Shown piece after piece: positions 10,760 to 21,269 of a DNA stretch of 64,000 nucleotides; positions within the stretch are counted from its first letter, which is position 1; each line of letters opens with the position of its first letter. Below the pieces are notes generated by a model that saw only the letters and a list, made by a program, of their open reading frames with translations, did no database searches and was not told the origin of the DNA. The position numbers were made by a program, and so were the translations under genes. Source of the stretch: Heterohyrax brucei (taxonomy: Eukaryota > Chordata > Mammalia > Hyracoidea > Procaviidae); contig CM053146.1 of the NCBI GenBank assembly GCA_028571685.1, forward strand, positions 66,745,431 to 66,809,430. The letters run 5' to 3'.

Positions 10760-10968
10760 AAAAATGATGTATGAACAAACAGAGAATACCAATAAAGAGA
10801 TAAAAGTTATAAAATGGAATCAAATAATTCTGGAGCTGCAAAATACAATAGCTAAAATAAAAAAAATGACTAGAGGAGCTCGACAGTAGATTTGAGCAGA
10901 CAGAATTCTAAAAGCTGATCCTAAAATGTGTATAGAATTGCAAGGACTCCAAGTATAGCTGTGTATAT
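10760..10968 (-). repeat. Right arm of the ~200-bp inverted duplication
   Basis: This is the reverse complement of 9281-9483. Just before it, 10690-10752 (TATCCTTGTGCTAGTACTAC) is a direct-orientation copy of 9163-9226. One source block is therefore present partly direct and partly inverted, which a single insertion does not explain. The arms are diverged, so the event is not recent. Confidence 0.78.
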
Positions 10969-11045
10969 CAAGCCATATATTATATCTAACACATGACTCA
11001 TGTGATTGTAGGGACTGGAACATCCAAAATCTGTGGATCAGGTTA

Positions 11046-11292
11046 AAGACTTCTCCTGATTCATGTAGCTGCCAGGGCTGACAGAACCAAGATTGGAAGG
11101 TCAGAGAGCTGGGCTCTTGTTCACAGGTTGTGAAGACTGATAAACCCCAAGATTGGCAGGCAAGACCAAAAGGCTTTTTCTGTTTCATACAGGTGCAGTA
11201 GCTGGCAAACCCAAGACTGACAGGTTGGAGAGTAAGGCTGTTGTTCACAGGCTGTGAATACTGATGAGTTCCAAGACTGGCAGGTAAGCTGC
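11046..11292 (+). repeat. Four degenerate ~62-bp tandem units arranged as two dimers
   Basis: Units begin near 11046, 11110, 11170 and 11234. Units 1 and 3 share a CTTTTTCTGTTTCATACAGG-like start. Units 2 and 4 share TGTTCACAGGCTGTGAA. All carry CCAAGA(T/C)TGGCAGG. The array therefore has a roughly 125-bp higher-order period. A 142-codon minus-strand frame (11248-10820) crosses it, and its repeated peptide simply reflects the repeats. It lies in a wider interspersed repeat (about 10970-11440) whose family I cannot name. Confidence 0.7.
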
Positions 11293-11440
11293 TAGCTCAA
11301 GTCCCAAGAACCAGAGGTCAGATGGGTGGAAGGCTGCTGCGGTATAAAACACAAGCAAAAGCTAGAGTGCTTGTATTTGGATACAGGCCACACTCCCAAG
11401 GAAACTGCTTTTCAACTAATTGGCTACTTACAGCAAATCC

Positions 11441-12610
11441 CATCATGGGGGTGATCACATATAAACACTGAGAATTACGGCCCAGCCAAGCTGACACACA
11501 GTCTTAACCATTGTATATGGAAAAGTTGATTCTGACAGTTTCGCCAGCTTAATTGTTACTGTACTGGAGGGATGGTGTTTTGAAGTCTCCTTACTGCTAT
11601 TTTTAGTGCCATCACTATGGTCTTCGAACTTTAGTCTTATTAGTGATGAAAATTTCATGTTTTAAAAGTGTTTCCCCCCCCGTTCCTTTTATTATCAGTG
11701 TCGTACTTCTCGAATTCTTGTGACCTATATTAGGTATATGATCATTCCTTGACTAAGCTTAAATAAGCTTAAATTCAATAATTTTTGTTAAATTTGTCAA
11801 TATTCTCCAAAGTATGTTTAACCGAAATTTAACTGTGTAAGAGCTTCTGTGACTTAAGGGTGCCCTTGTTAAATACATTTGAGAAACATTTCATATAACA
11901 TCCTACCCTTGGACATTGAGACTGCCATTCAAAAAAAAAAAAGTGGCAATTTTATTTACACTAGTGTGGATAGTAGGCCACTGGATTAGTTGGCATGATA
12001 CTTTATTTAAACAGACCAAGTTATTAGCTGCTGTCAGAAAGTAAATTAGCTGCATCTGGTGGTGTGAGACAGAGACAGGTGAATTAATATGTAATGTATA
12101 CAATATCTGATATGAGAAAAACGTGAGCTTGAAGTGCATGTGTTTTGTAGTAGATTATTAAATAGTTTGTTTCTCCTGTTGATTGTTATTGTTATCCCTC
12201 AATGAAGTATATAGATACTTCATTTAATGCAGGAGTCATTGGTCACATTTATTTGAGAGTTTATCTGGTGAAACTTCTGAGAGGCTGACAACATTAAATA
12301 CTGAAGTGTCTCAAAAAAAGTGGCTGTAATTAAATTTGCATGGTGAAGAATTGAAGTTGTATGTCTGCGTGACTATGGACTTAGTATCACTTGGTTCCAA
12401 GATTTGTTACTTAAGAAAAAACTCATGTAGCATGTGTGTTTTGTTTACCTAACCAGAAAAATAATAGCATTCAGAGTTTTGAAACACCTCAGGTGCAATT
12501 TTCCGGCCTTAACTGCATGACGTGCATGTTGTGCATGCTGTTGCAAGAAATGAGGTTGAGGAGCGTTTCACTTTACCTTAAACATGTTACCCTTTCCATT
12601 TCCATCTAAT
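11441..12610. other. Unassigned AT-rich DNA
   Basis: I see no gene, splice-supported exon or recognisable transposon here. Short frames (for example 11658-11455 and 12139-11903, both minus) have no known motif. A C8 run at about 11674 and an A13 run at about 11930 are the only simple features. Confidence 0.5.
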
Positions 12611-13191
12611 TGTGGTAGACAGAACCCTAAAGCAACCCCTTGGCTTTTGTCCTTGGTATTTCTCTTGTGATTATGTAACACTACATGGTAAGGGATTTTT
12701 CAGGTGTACCTAAAGAAAATGTAGACAATCAGATAGACCCAGCCTAATCACAGTAGTCCTTTAAAAACAGAGATTCTTAAACATCAGCAGAAGTCAGAGA
12801 TAACTCCAGCTATGAGAAGGGTTCAAAGCACCTTGGTAGCTTGCTCTGAGATTCATGGGGGCCATTGGGCAAGAACCTGAGAGTGGCCTCTAGCAGATGA
12901 GAGTTGCCTTTGGCCTATAATCAGTGAGAATACATGGCCTTTAGAATTCTAATTGTAAGGAACTGACTTTCGCTAACACCTGAACAAGTATGAAAGCAGA
13001 TTCTTTTTCAGATTTTCTGCTTAAGAACACAGCTTATCAGATAACTTAATTCTGCCTGTGAAACTTCAAGCAGAGAATTCAGTTGAGCCAACCTGAACTT
13101 CTAATCTATGGAGCTGTGAGTTTATACAAGGGCAGTTTTTTAAACTGATAAATTAGGGATGATTTGTTACAAGGCAGTAGAAAACTAATGC
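12611..13191 (+). mobile_element. MLT1-type MaLR/ERVL LTR, degraded
   Basis: The block opens with TGTGGTAGACAGAACCC and closes with TTTGTTACAAGGCAGTAGAA followed by AACTAATG, the ends expected of MLT1-class LTRs. The interior has GATTATGTAACACTACATGG and a CCAGCCTAATCACAGTAGTC string that fit the same family. Such LTRs are non-coding remains of ERVL-related retrotransposons. Family is fairly likely, subfamily unknown. Confidence 0.55.
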
Positions 13192-15282
13192 TCTGTTTTT
13201 CTAAGTCTGTCACATAGTCTCTCTGGAAGTACCTGCCATGTAGTATCAGTCTTGATACAGTCGTAACTCATTAGTCAGGGTTTTAAAATGAATAATTCTG
13301 ACAACCAGGCACAATTATCTAAATTTACTATATTACAGAGAGCTGTGTTCCAAGAAGATAAATCAGGGTCACAATCTAGATTCTGAGTTTAGTCAGAATT
13401 CAGACCAATTATTAACCCTTTGCCTGAAGAATGAAGTACCCATGGCAAAAAAGATTTAGGAAAGAGTATAAAATATTATGAGAAAGTAAGACTTGAAAGA
13501 GTTTATATAACAAAAAATAAATACACTATCTTTGTGTACCAATTAGAAGCTCAGCATATTATGCAAGCCCCACATCTCTTCAAAACACTCTTAACTGTAG
13601 AATATGAAATACACTTTTTTGAATATTAAATTAAACCATGATCCCTGCATAGTAGGAGTTAGTTATTGGAGAAGAAAAAGAATGGAAGACTTTTGATTGC
13701 ATTTCCATGTATTTTTGACTTTTGAATAATGTAAGCACATCACCTACTCAAAAAATGTCTTCATAGTGGAAATGAATAAAAGTGTATATCAAATTAATAT
13801 CACAAGCCAAAGGAGAAAGAAAGGGTATATTTCAGATGATTTTGAAACACCTACATGGACATTTATTCCTTAGAGGAAGGCATTGTAAGTCAAAAGGAGA
13901 TACAAAGAAATTTTAAAATGCCCAGCAATTTCATTGTATATGCAATATTTTTATTATTATTTCCAAAATAATTTTCTTTGTAAGATCAAACAAATAAGTC
14001 AATATGTTAATATAATTAACAACCAACATTTTTAGTGCAAGAAAAAAGGAATAAAAGTATAAAAACAGAGAAAGTTTAAACACTATGATAGCGTCACGTA
14101 GAAAATTTCAATATAATCTCAATTAACAAAGTATTTCCTAGCATGATCCATTCAAATGATCTGCAGTCAATATCATACTAGTTATAATGTGCAGCTCACA
14201 TTTTGGTCCCTAACACCATTCCCCTCAAAAAGCAACTAGAGCTACTTGTAGAAATAGCTTATTCCTGGTCCAGGAAAGGAATTCTAAAAACGAACCTGGG
14301 GCTCCTGGGCCAGAAAGTAAGAAGGTTTTCAAAGTTAATGAGGTTATTTCAGAAGGACACAGGAGTCAGAGTGAGGAGACTCCCACTGGCCAAAGTTATG
14401 ACAACTTGAGCATCATAAAAAATCACTATTCATTATTTGTTGGAGCGTATAAAATCCGTGGAAATCCGAGTTCTTAATCATAAAATGGTAAGGCTAGAAA
14501 AACTCATTTGTCACCATTTGAGGTGGTTATTCAACCAAATAATTAAGTTGAAAACTATTAATTGAAGGGAAAGAATTAAACATTTTCTTGTCTTTCTAGT
14601 AGGAAGCATGTTTCCAGGTGATCAGTGGAAAAGAAAGCTCTATTTTATAAAATAATGGCTCACTTAGAAGGAAAAACTTTATTTATTTAGTAACGTAATA
14701 TGCCATAAATACAGAAAAAAGCTATAATCAGAAAATCGCCACTGTACAACCCAAATGAAATGATTGTTTCAGATAATGAGAATTAGTGTTGAACCCATTG
14801 TTAGACAAATAGTTGAAAGGGAACTGTACACCTGAATGATGCCAAAGCAATATCGCACAGATTCCCCTTTAAAAAAAGGAAGAGAGAGTCTAGCTGTACA
14901 ACAGAGTGGTGCCACTGTTACCATCTTAATGTGATGATCAATGATGGGAAACCAGATATTATGTATTTCCAGCCATGATGCAATATAAACCATACAACCT
15001 CACTTATGAAGTATTTTAGCCAAAAGTCTTTGACTTGAATCCAGGCAAATCTTTATATCTAACAATAATAATACTTTTACAGCATTGTATCCAGTGATAT
15101 CTTACTAATTAGATTTAGTGTCTTTTACAAAGGGTTTATTTTTTTCCTATTTCACTATAGAAAGTCTTTATATCTTTAGAAAGTAACATTATGCCAATTT
15201 TATATCTCATAAGATGTAATATGACATCTCCTTCCAGGATTTGGTTTGCCTTTTCAATTTTTTCTAAGGTTCTTAATGTTAA
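13192..15282. other. Unassigned AT-rich DNA, no gene seen
   Basis: No coding frame longer than about 75 codons and no repeat I can name with confidence. The part from about 14190 to 14880 has less AT-rich, more varied sequence and a 68-codon frame at 14203-14409 without known motifs. It could be an ancient repeat or slowly evolving single-copy DNA. Confidence 0.45.
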
Positions 15283-15452
15283 TGTTGTTAGGTGCCATCA
15301 ATACAATTGTTGTCTTTTATTTTCGTTAGTAGGTGATTCAAGTCTTTACTTTCAGCAAGCAAGATTGTGTCATCTACACACTGCAGGTTGTTAATGAGTC
15401 TTTTCTCCAATTGTGATGTCACGTTATTCTTTATATAGTCCTGCTTCGCTCT
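15283..15452 (-). mobile_element. RTE fragment, internally deleted
   Basis: Antisense RTE begins at its 3' end (GTTGTTAGGTGCCATCA). After a deletion it continues with TTTCAGCAAGCAAGATTGTG and GGTTGTTAATGAGTCTT, the region around the RT catalytic site in the 3138-6290 copy. No frame survives. Confidence 0.75.
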
Positions 15453-15625
15453 CTATTTTTTTAATGTAATGAAGTTTATAAATTCTGTATTTTAATGTAA
15501 TAAAATTTATTATTCTCTTATTCTTTCTTTTAATGTAATCCAATTTATTTTATTTTATTTACACTTAACATTTAAAAATTGTGTTTCAGAAATCTTTATC
15601 TCAAGAAATATAAATTCTCTTATAT

Positions 15626-15662
15626 CGCCATGAGTTGGATCTGACTCGATGGCACTTGGCTC
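15626..15662 (+). mobile_element. RTE/AfroSINE 3'-end stub
   Basis: A short match (GCCATGAGTTGGATCTGACT then CGATGGCACTTGG) corresponds to the 3' tail shared by the RTE and the SINE. With only about 37 bp the two sources cannot be told apart. Confidence 0.6.
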
Positions 15663-15664
15663 AC

Positions 15665-16140
15665 TAGATCTTGTTTTAAAAATGATTGCTATATGTGATG
15701 TGAAGGAAAGACTCAATTTCATTTTTTTATGTGGTTAGTCAGTTGTTTCAGGACCATTTATTAAACAGACTGTTTTTTCCCAATGATCTGTAATGTCATA
15801 TTAATCCTACATCCAGCTTCCATGGCTGCTTCAGTTTGTTTCTATATTCTCTATTGTCTCACATTATTCAGCTGTGTCCTGATACCACACTCTCTTAATG
15901 CAATTTGAGTTTTCTGTCTATAGCCAAGATAACATTTTCTCAAAATATAATCGAAATTCCTTGGTATCATTTAATATCCAGTTTACAAAATTTCCCACAG
16001 TTGCTCTTAAAGTTTTGTCTTACAGTTTTGGTTTGTACAAAACAAAATCCAACTCAGGCTCATACATTGCATCAGGTTGTTCAGCTCCTTAAGTTTCTTT
16101 TACTGTGTCACTTCTTCATGGCATCAACTTTTTTAAAGTA
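15665..16140 (-). mobile_element. L1M fragment (antisense), degraded
   Basis: GTTAGTCAGTTGTTTCAGGA, CCATTTATTAAACAGACTG and a GATACCACACTCTCTTAATG string are the antisense of the L1M RT region. From about 16040 the sequence changes to a stretch (CATACATTGCATCAGGTTG) of uncertain origin. Confidence 0.6.
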
Positions 16141-16239
16141 ACTGGGACAGCTGCTCTGCAGAATGTCTTACCATCTTGATGGGTCTGATTGTTTTGTTTC
16201 CTTGTGGCATTATTTATTTTATTGTGTATCTCCATGGAT

Positions 16240-16660
16240 TTCCTGAAAAATCAGTGTAATATTTTACACAGCAAGAATGAATGTAATATAGCTTCACATA
16301 ATAATATGGATAGATCTTAGAAACATGACATTGGGTGAAGAAATTAAGTCCTAAAAGACTATTTAAGAAATGACATCATTTTTATAACACTTAAAAGAGG
16401 GCAAAACTGAAGAATGCAGTTTTTCAGTATGCACATACATACATATGAAACCTTTTTGTTGTTTTTTAAAACAAAGAAAATAACAATCAGTATAGTGGTT
16501 ACTTTGAGGAAGGTAGAACAATAGGATCACACAGGAACACAGAAGTAGTTTCAATGCTGTTGGTAATATTCTCCTTCTGAAAAGGTGGTGGTTTCAAGTA
16601 TTTTGTGTATGCATAAAATATTTCATAATAAAGTTACAATAAAGTATGAAGGTTTCTAGT
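16240..16660 (+). mobile_element. L1M 3' end fragment (sense)
   Basis: TATGGATAGATCTTAGAAAC, AAGTCCTAAAAGACTATTTA and AGTGGTTACTTTGAGGAAGG are in the order of an old L1 ORF2/3'UTR junction. The stretch ends in a region with AATAAAG. No open frame is retained. Confidence 0.6.
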
Positions 16661-17063
16661 GAGTGCTAGATTGCATTTTTGTGTATGAATATTCACTAGA
16701 ATGAAATACAATATATTCTTACCATTAAATTGCTTTTCTTTAACATCAAAATTAATTTAATAGTTAACTAAATCTCTGAAATAGCTCTATTTTTAATAGG
16801 TCTTTCTTTGGGGAAAAAAAAAAGGTGTTAGTTCTGTTTCTCCATCTGTATAGCCTAATGTGCATTTCCTAACTCCTTTTCTCCGTGCTTTCTAAAATGG
16901 CACAGTCTCTGAGAGACCAAACCTGATTTGAATATAATCTTTTAATAGTTATTGAAGTGAGCCTTGATTATAGCTTTTATTGCTTTTCAAATAGTAGTTT
17001 CTAATTCATTAGAATAAAATTTTTGTAGGAGGTAACAGTGCAGGTAATTGTGTCTTTTATTTT

Positions 17064-17141
17064 AGTCTTTTATGAACTTGTTAAAGTTTAGTCTTTTATG
17101 AACTTGTTAAAGTTTAGTCGTTTATGAACTTGTTAAAGATT
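17064..17141 (+). repeat. Three tandem 26-bp units
   Basis: The unit AGTCTTTTATGAACTTGTTA plus AAGTTT occurs at 17064-17089 and 17090-17115 and, with two or three changes, at 17116-17141. A partial unit (GTCTTTTAT) precedes it. The first two copies are identical, so this is a recent local duplication. Confidence 0.92.
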
Positions 17142-17272
17142 TACTTATAAACTGTAAAAATGTTTACTATGACATCTTTTAGAAATAAGTAGTCTTACAA
17201 ATTCTGTGAATCAGATGTTCAGGCAATAATGTCACAAAGGAGTTTGTTTCTTTTTCTTTAATATGCAATCCA

Positions 17273-17491
17273 ATGTCATTGCAAGGGAAAGTTAACATTA
17301 ACTCCTCTACGTTTCCCTGGGGCACACCTGGCTTGCATAGAGGTTGGTATCTATCTCAACATCAAAACGGCTCTACCTCTCCTCCTCAAAAGATACCAAG
17401 AGCCATAAATACCACGCGGAGGAGCCTTGGTCAAAACCCCCTCGCCCAGTTAAAGCCCACCTCCCATCAAATAAAACAAAAAGGGAGAATA
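17273..17491 (+). pseudogene. 3' end of an ERV internal region, with polypurine tract
   Basis: This GC-richer stretch runs directly into the LTR that begins at 17492. Its last bases (AAAAAGGGAGAATA) form a purine-rich tract exactly where the primer for plus-strand DNA synthesis lies in a retrovirus. The provirus was therefore truncated or recombined on its 5' side. A 115-codon frame (17273-17620) crosses the junction and continues into the LTR, so it is not a normal viral gene. I cannot assign it to env or any other gene. The left limit is approximate. Confidence 0.6.
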
Positions 17492-17866
17492 TGTCGGGAG
17501 CCATGGGTGAGCCCCCAGGCCCCAACATACAGGAAGCTTGAAGGGTTGAAAAAGCCCGCGCCCACGAAATTCAAAAGGCCCCTGCGCGCGAAAACTTCCT
17601 GCCTGATGTCACTGCCTTAGTCTTATGTATACCCAATCCCCAGCCGACAACTGCCTCACTCCAAATGTCGCTCAATCCCTACGTTACTTGATCCCTCCCT
17701 CCATTCCTGCTGCTATATATACCTCACTGTAACAATAAAACCTTGAGGCTTGATCAGAACTTTGTCTTGCCTCCATTTCTTCGTGTCTTTCTTGCCCCAC
17801 CTTTATTTTCACAGGCTCCCCCTCGTCCCTCCGTTGATTCGCCCCGTGGGCCGGGGCAATCCAACA
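17492..17866 (+). mobile_element. ERV 3' LTR (betaretrovirus/ERV2-like), about 375 bp
   Basis: The element opens TGTCGGGAGCC and closes CCGGGGCAATCCAACA, giving TG...CA termini in the style of class II (ERV2) LTRs. It contains a TATA-like CTATATATACC at about 17713 and an AATAAA at about 17734, in the right order for an LTR core promoter and poly(A) signal. The polypurine tract upstream identifies it as the 3' LTR. No matching 5' LTR is present within this window and I find no clear target duplication. Confidence 0.75.
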
Positions 17867-18344
17867 TCACCACAATTTTTTTCTTCATGTTTTTTCATGT
17901 GGGACCAACCTAGGCACTATTTAAAATGTAAATTTTGTGTTGATATAAAGCATAGCTCAGAAAATCAGCCACCAAATTCTTACATGGTGCTAATTCTTTT
18001 CTTCATAACTAAATAGGAGTAATATACTACCTTAAAATATGAACCAAGTTTGTTCCTAAGGGTCTCTGAAAAAGGTAATTTAGACTTTATAGTGGCTCTC
18101 AGTTTCTAATTGTGTCGGGGTATTGCAGAATATAAGATTAGCCAAAAAGGAAAAGAGAGTGAGAGAGAGTGTGTGCGCACATATGCATGTGTGTTGGCTC
18201 TGGGTAAAATTGTGAAACAAGCAAAATTTGTCTTTAGTGTTGCGTGATTCTCACCCCCCATATGTCTTTAAAATTTATTTACAATTTGTAATAGTTGCTT
18301 GTTTATCCTTCCAGGGTTTCTTTTGCAAAATAGGTAAATATATA

Positions 18345-18345
<1 letters not shown>
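17867..18345. other. Unassigned DNA, no gene seen
   Basis: I recognise no transposon and no gene in this stretch. A short GA/GT-rich run lies at about 18150-18190. Confidence 0.45.
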
Positions 18346-18346
<1 letters not shown>

Positions 18347-18405
<59 letters not shown>

Positions 18406-18423
18406 AGACACACACAGACACAC
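18347..18423 (+). repeat. (CA)n microsatellite
   Basis: A pure run of about 26 CA dinucleotides to 18400 is followed by interrupted GACACA units to 18423. It is likely to vary in length between individuals. The frames reading HTHTHT or CVCVCV through it are artefacts. Confidence 0.98.
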
Positions 18424-18489
18424 GTGCATACACTTTTGTATCTCTTCTTTCTTATGAAAAGGATAGCATGTTTTCCATTTTCTTTATTT

Positions 18490-20165
18490 TTTTTTTGCAT
18501 AGTATATCCTGGAGATCACTCACATTAGTGTAGTTTTAATCAGAGATCCTCCACATTTTTACTATGGCTTGATGATATCTATCCATTTTGTAAATGTCCC
18601 AGTATTTTGTAAATACTCAGTCAACTTGTTTTCTTGGAGTGTATTTGAGTGTTTTCTTTGCTATGACAAACAGTGCTGCAGTGAGTAATCTTGTACATAT
18701 GACGTTTTGTTACTATTGAAGTGCACCTTCAAAGAAGATTGCTAGAAGTAGAATTATTGGTTCAAGGGTAAATGCACCTGCAGTTTTGTTCAGTATCGTC
18801 AAATTCTTCTCAATAAGATTATACTGTTTTGTACTCCAACCACAAATGTTTGAGAGTGTTGGTTTCCCTATAGCCTTGGCAACACAGTGTATTGTCAGTC
18901 TTTTAGACTTTTGCCAGTCTGATAGGTAAAAATATAGATCTTGTTGAAGTTAATTTGCATTTCTCTTTTGAGTGAGGTTGAGCATATTTTAATGTTTAAA
19001 GGTTGGTAGCATTTCTTTTTTGTGAATCTCTGTTAATTTATTTTCCTGTTATATTTTTGGCTATCTTATTCTTCAGTCATAGGATCTCTTTGTATATGTC
19101 CATATGTGTGTATATATAGTTGTCATGAATTGAATGTGTTCCCTAAAATCTGTAACAATCTGGCTGCCCTGTAATTCCTGGTATTGTGTGATGTTCCTCC
19201 ATGTTGGAATTCCTGTCTCTATGGTATTAATAAGGGTGGATGGGCAGCAGTTATATTAGTAGAGCAAGAATCAATGTGTAAATTCATTTTGTGCCTTGAG
19301 GTGGTCTCTTGAGCTATAAAGGGAAAAATCTGGCAGAGAAATTTGAGAACCTCACACCATCAGGAAAGCAGAACCGGATTCCTGTGCCAAGATGCTCTCT
19401 GAACAAAGACTGACGCAACACGAGTACTTTCCTCCAGTGCCGACAGTGGCAAATGCCTTCTCTTGGAGTGGATAGCTTGAATTTGGTTTTGTAATCTACT
19501 GAACTGTGTAAGAGTAGACGTTTCCTTGCTAAAGCCATCCACTTCGTGGCATTTCTATTAGAGCAGTGCTAGCTGATTAAACAATGCGTATATATAGACA
19601 GAGAGATGCACACACATGCATATGTATATATTTTTGCCACTCAGATTCATTTTGTGTTTATAAAGCCACCAGGGTCTTCCAAGTCAAATTTACCAAACTT
19701 CTGTTTTATGGCTTCTGGATTTTGAAGGTTTTCTCACTTATAGGTTTTAAAGTTATTGAGTCATATTTTTTTTTTCCTAATACTCACGTGGTTTTAATTT
19801 TTGTGTTTAGACCTCTGATCAAGATTGAGTTTTAGTATGTGGTGTGATGTATTACTCCAATGTTATGTCTTTCAGTGTGGTTATCCAGTTGTCTCAGCGT
19901 TGTTTATTAAAAGTTATTTTTCCCCCCAATGATTTGGAATGCTAGATTTATGATATACTAAATTTTGATATGTATATAAGTTTATTTCTAGATTTTATAT
20001 TCATCTGCTTAAGGGGTGGTAAACTAGAGAAGCTTTGTAGCATGTTTTAATATCTGATAAGGCTAGATTCTCCCACCCCCATTATTTGTTTTATTTTCCC
20101 TGTGGTTTTTTCTGTCTATGTTTACCTATAAATTTTAGAATCAAAATATCTAGTTAAAATACTTT
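18490..20165 (-). mobile_element. L1M/L1ME fragment, split by an LTR
   Basis: Antisense L1 landmarks run from CTATGGCTTGATGATATCTA through GCACCTTCAAAGAAG, GGCAACACAGTGTATTGTC and AGTTAATTTGCATTTCTC to about 19118. They resume at about 19590 with GTTTTCTCACTTATAGG and GGTTATCCAGTTGTCTCAGC. The LTR at 19121-19583 lies between. No coding frame remains. Confidence 0.75.
19121..19583 (+). mobile_element. MaLR-type solo LTR in L1M
   Basis: The element opens TGTCATGAATTGAATGTG and closes GCTAGCTGATTAAACA. It shares its ends and much of its right half with the LTRs at 39031 and 49267 (for example ACAAAGACTGACGCAACACG and GTGGCATTTCTATTAGAGCA). It lies within the same kind of old L1M. Flanks are ATGT-rich, so a target duplication cannot be judged. 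Confidence 0.75.
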
Positions 20166-20250
20166 CAGTTAAGAGTTGGTAGATGATTTGGGAGAGTGGG
20201 AGAATTGATAGTCAAGAGAATGAAATATCTTTACACTGTTTGGTTCTAAA

Positions 20251-20936
20251 CCAGAAAAACCAAACCACTTGCTGTCAACTTACAGTGACCCCATGTGTCA
20301 AGAGTAGAACTATTCCAGAGGATTTTAAGGCTAAATGTGTACCTTTTGGAAGCAGATAGTGTCTTAGTTATCTAGTGCTGCTATAACAGATATACGAGGA
20401 ATTAATGACTTTAAAAAGAGAAATTTTATTCTGTCACAGTCCAATAGGACCAGTCCAAACTTAAGGCATTAGCTGCAGGGGAAGTCTTTCTCTGTTGGCT
20501 CTGAAAGAAGGTCTGTCATCAATCTTTCCTTGAACAGGGAGCTTCTGAGGCTCCTGGACCCTGGGTCCTTTCCAAAGGACACATTCGTTTTCTAGCATTG
20601 CCTCTTGGTGGTAGAAGGTCCACAACTCTCTGCTTGGTTCCCTTTGCTTTATATCCCAAGGTATTGCCTCAAGGCACAATACAATCTTACACATTGAGTC
20701 CTGCCTGCCAACACAGCTACTGCCCATCCCCTCATTAACATCACAGAAGCATGGTTTACATCATACAGGAATGCCACACAGTACGAGGCAGCATGGCCTA
20801 GACAATACGCTACACACATTTTTTGGAGAACACAATTCAAGCCTGTCTTCTGAGGTGTCTCTGGTTGCATTCAAACCACAGCTTTCAGTTTGTAGCTGAG
20901 CACTCAACTGTTTGTGCCACCGAGGACACTCATATT
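20251..20936 (-). mobile_element. AfroSINE, long form, interrupted by an LTR
   Basis: The 3' half (20251-20361: CCACTTGCTGTCAACTTACA, TTTTAAGGCT) and the 5' half (20846-20936: GGTTGCATTCAAACCACAGC, TTTGTGCCACC) are the two ends of one minus-strand SINE. The segment between GTTTCC-like sequence and the B box, with TTTTGGAAGCAGA, marks a longer subfamily. The LTR at 20362-20845 entered later. Confidence 0.72.
20362..20845 (-). mobile_element. MaLR-type solo LTR inserted in a SINE
   Basis: Read on the minus strand it begins with an AATTGTGTTCTCCAAAA-type 5' segment and ends with ATCTGTTATAGCAGCACTAG then ATAACTAAGACA. This is the same end sequence as the 49267-49824 and 39031-39486 LTRs, in opposite orientation. 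The left boundary TGTCTTAGTTATC at 20362 is sharp, the right one is approximate. Confidence 0.72.
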
Positions 20937-20965
20937 TAATGAGCATTTTGTAGCTGCTCATATAC

Positions 20966-21130
20966 AGACTGGAAACCCTGGTGGCATAATGGTTAAGTTC
21001 TGCGTCTGCCAACCAAAAGGTCAACAGTTTGAATCTGCTAAATGCTTCTTGGAAGCTCTATGGAGCAGTTCTATTCTGTTTGCGTAGGGTTGCTGTCAAT
21101 TGGAGTCAACTTGATGGCAGTGTTTTGTTT
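20966..21130 (+). mobile_element. AfroSINE (tRNA-derived)
   Basis: GGAAACCCTGGTGGCATAAT, then GGTTAAG (A-box region) and AACAGTTTGAATCTGC (B-box region), then the tRNA-unrelated body GCAGTTCTATTCTG and the tail GGTTGCTGTCAATTGGAG, then GATGGCAGTG. Pol III internal promoter elements are present, but diverged from the best copies. Confidence 0.9.
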
Positions 21131-21269
21131 TCAGAGGTGCATACAGGTTTACATGTTTATTTTCAGTTCAGCAGTTGTCTGTTTTCTCATCTAATTGATT
21201 ATCATTTATATGTGAAAGCTACTGTGTTTGAGTTAATTTTCTATCATGTTGCCTATTATTAAATTTTGT

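Noticed and set aside
10820-11248. 142-codon frame with a repeated peptide
   Set aside because: The peptide repeat mirrors the 62-bp DNA tandem array. The frame also runs into the inverted L1M arm.
17064-17141. CRISPR-like array of short direct repeats
   Set aside because: The 26-bp units are adjacent with no spacers, and the setting is mammalian.
18228-18533. Open frame of 101 codons with a long His-Thr repeat
   Set aside because: It is a read-through of the (CA)n microsatellite. The opposite strand gives an equally open Cys-Val repeat, so no coding signal exists.
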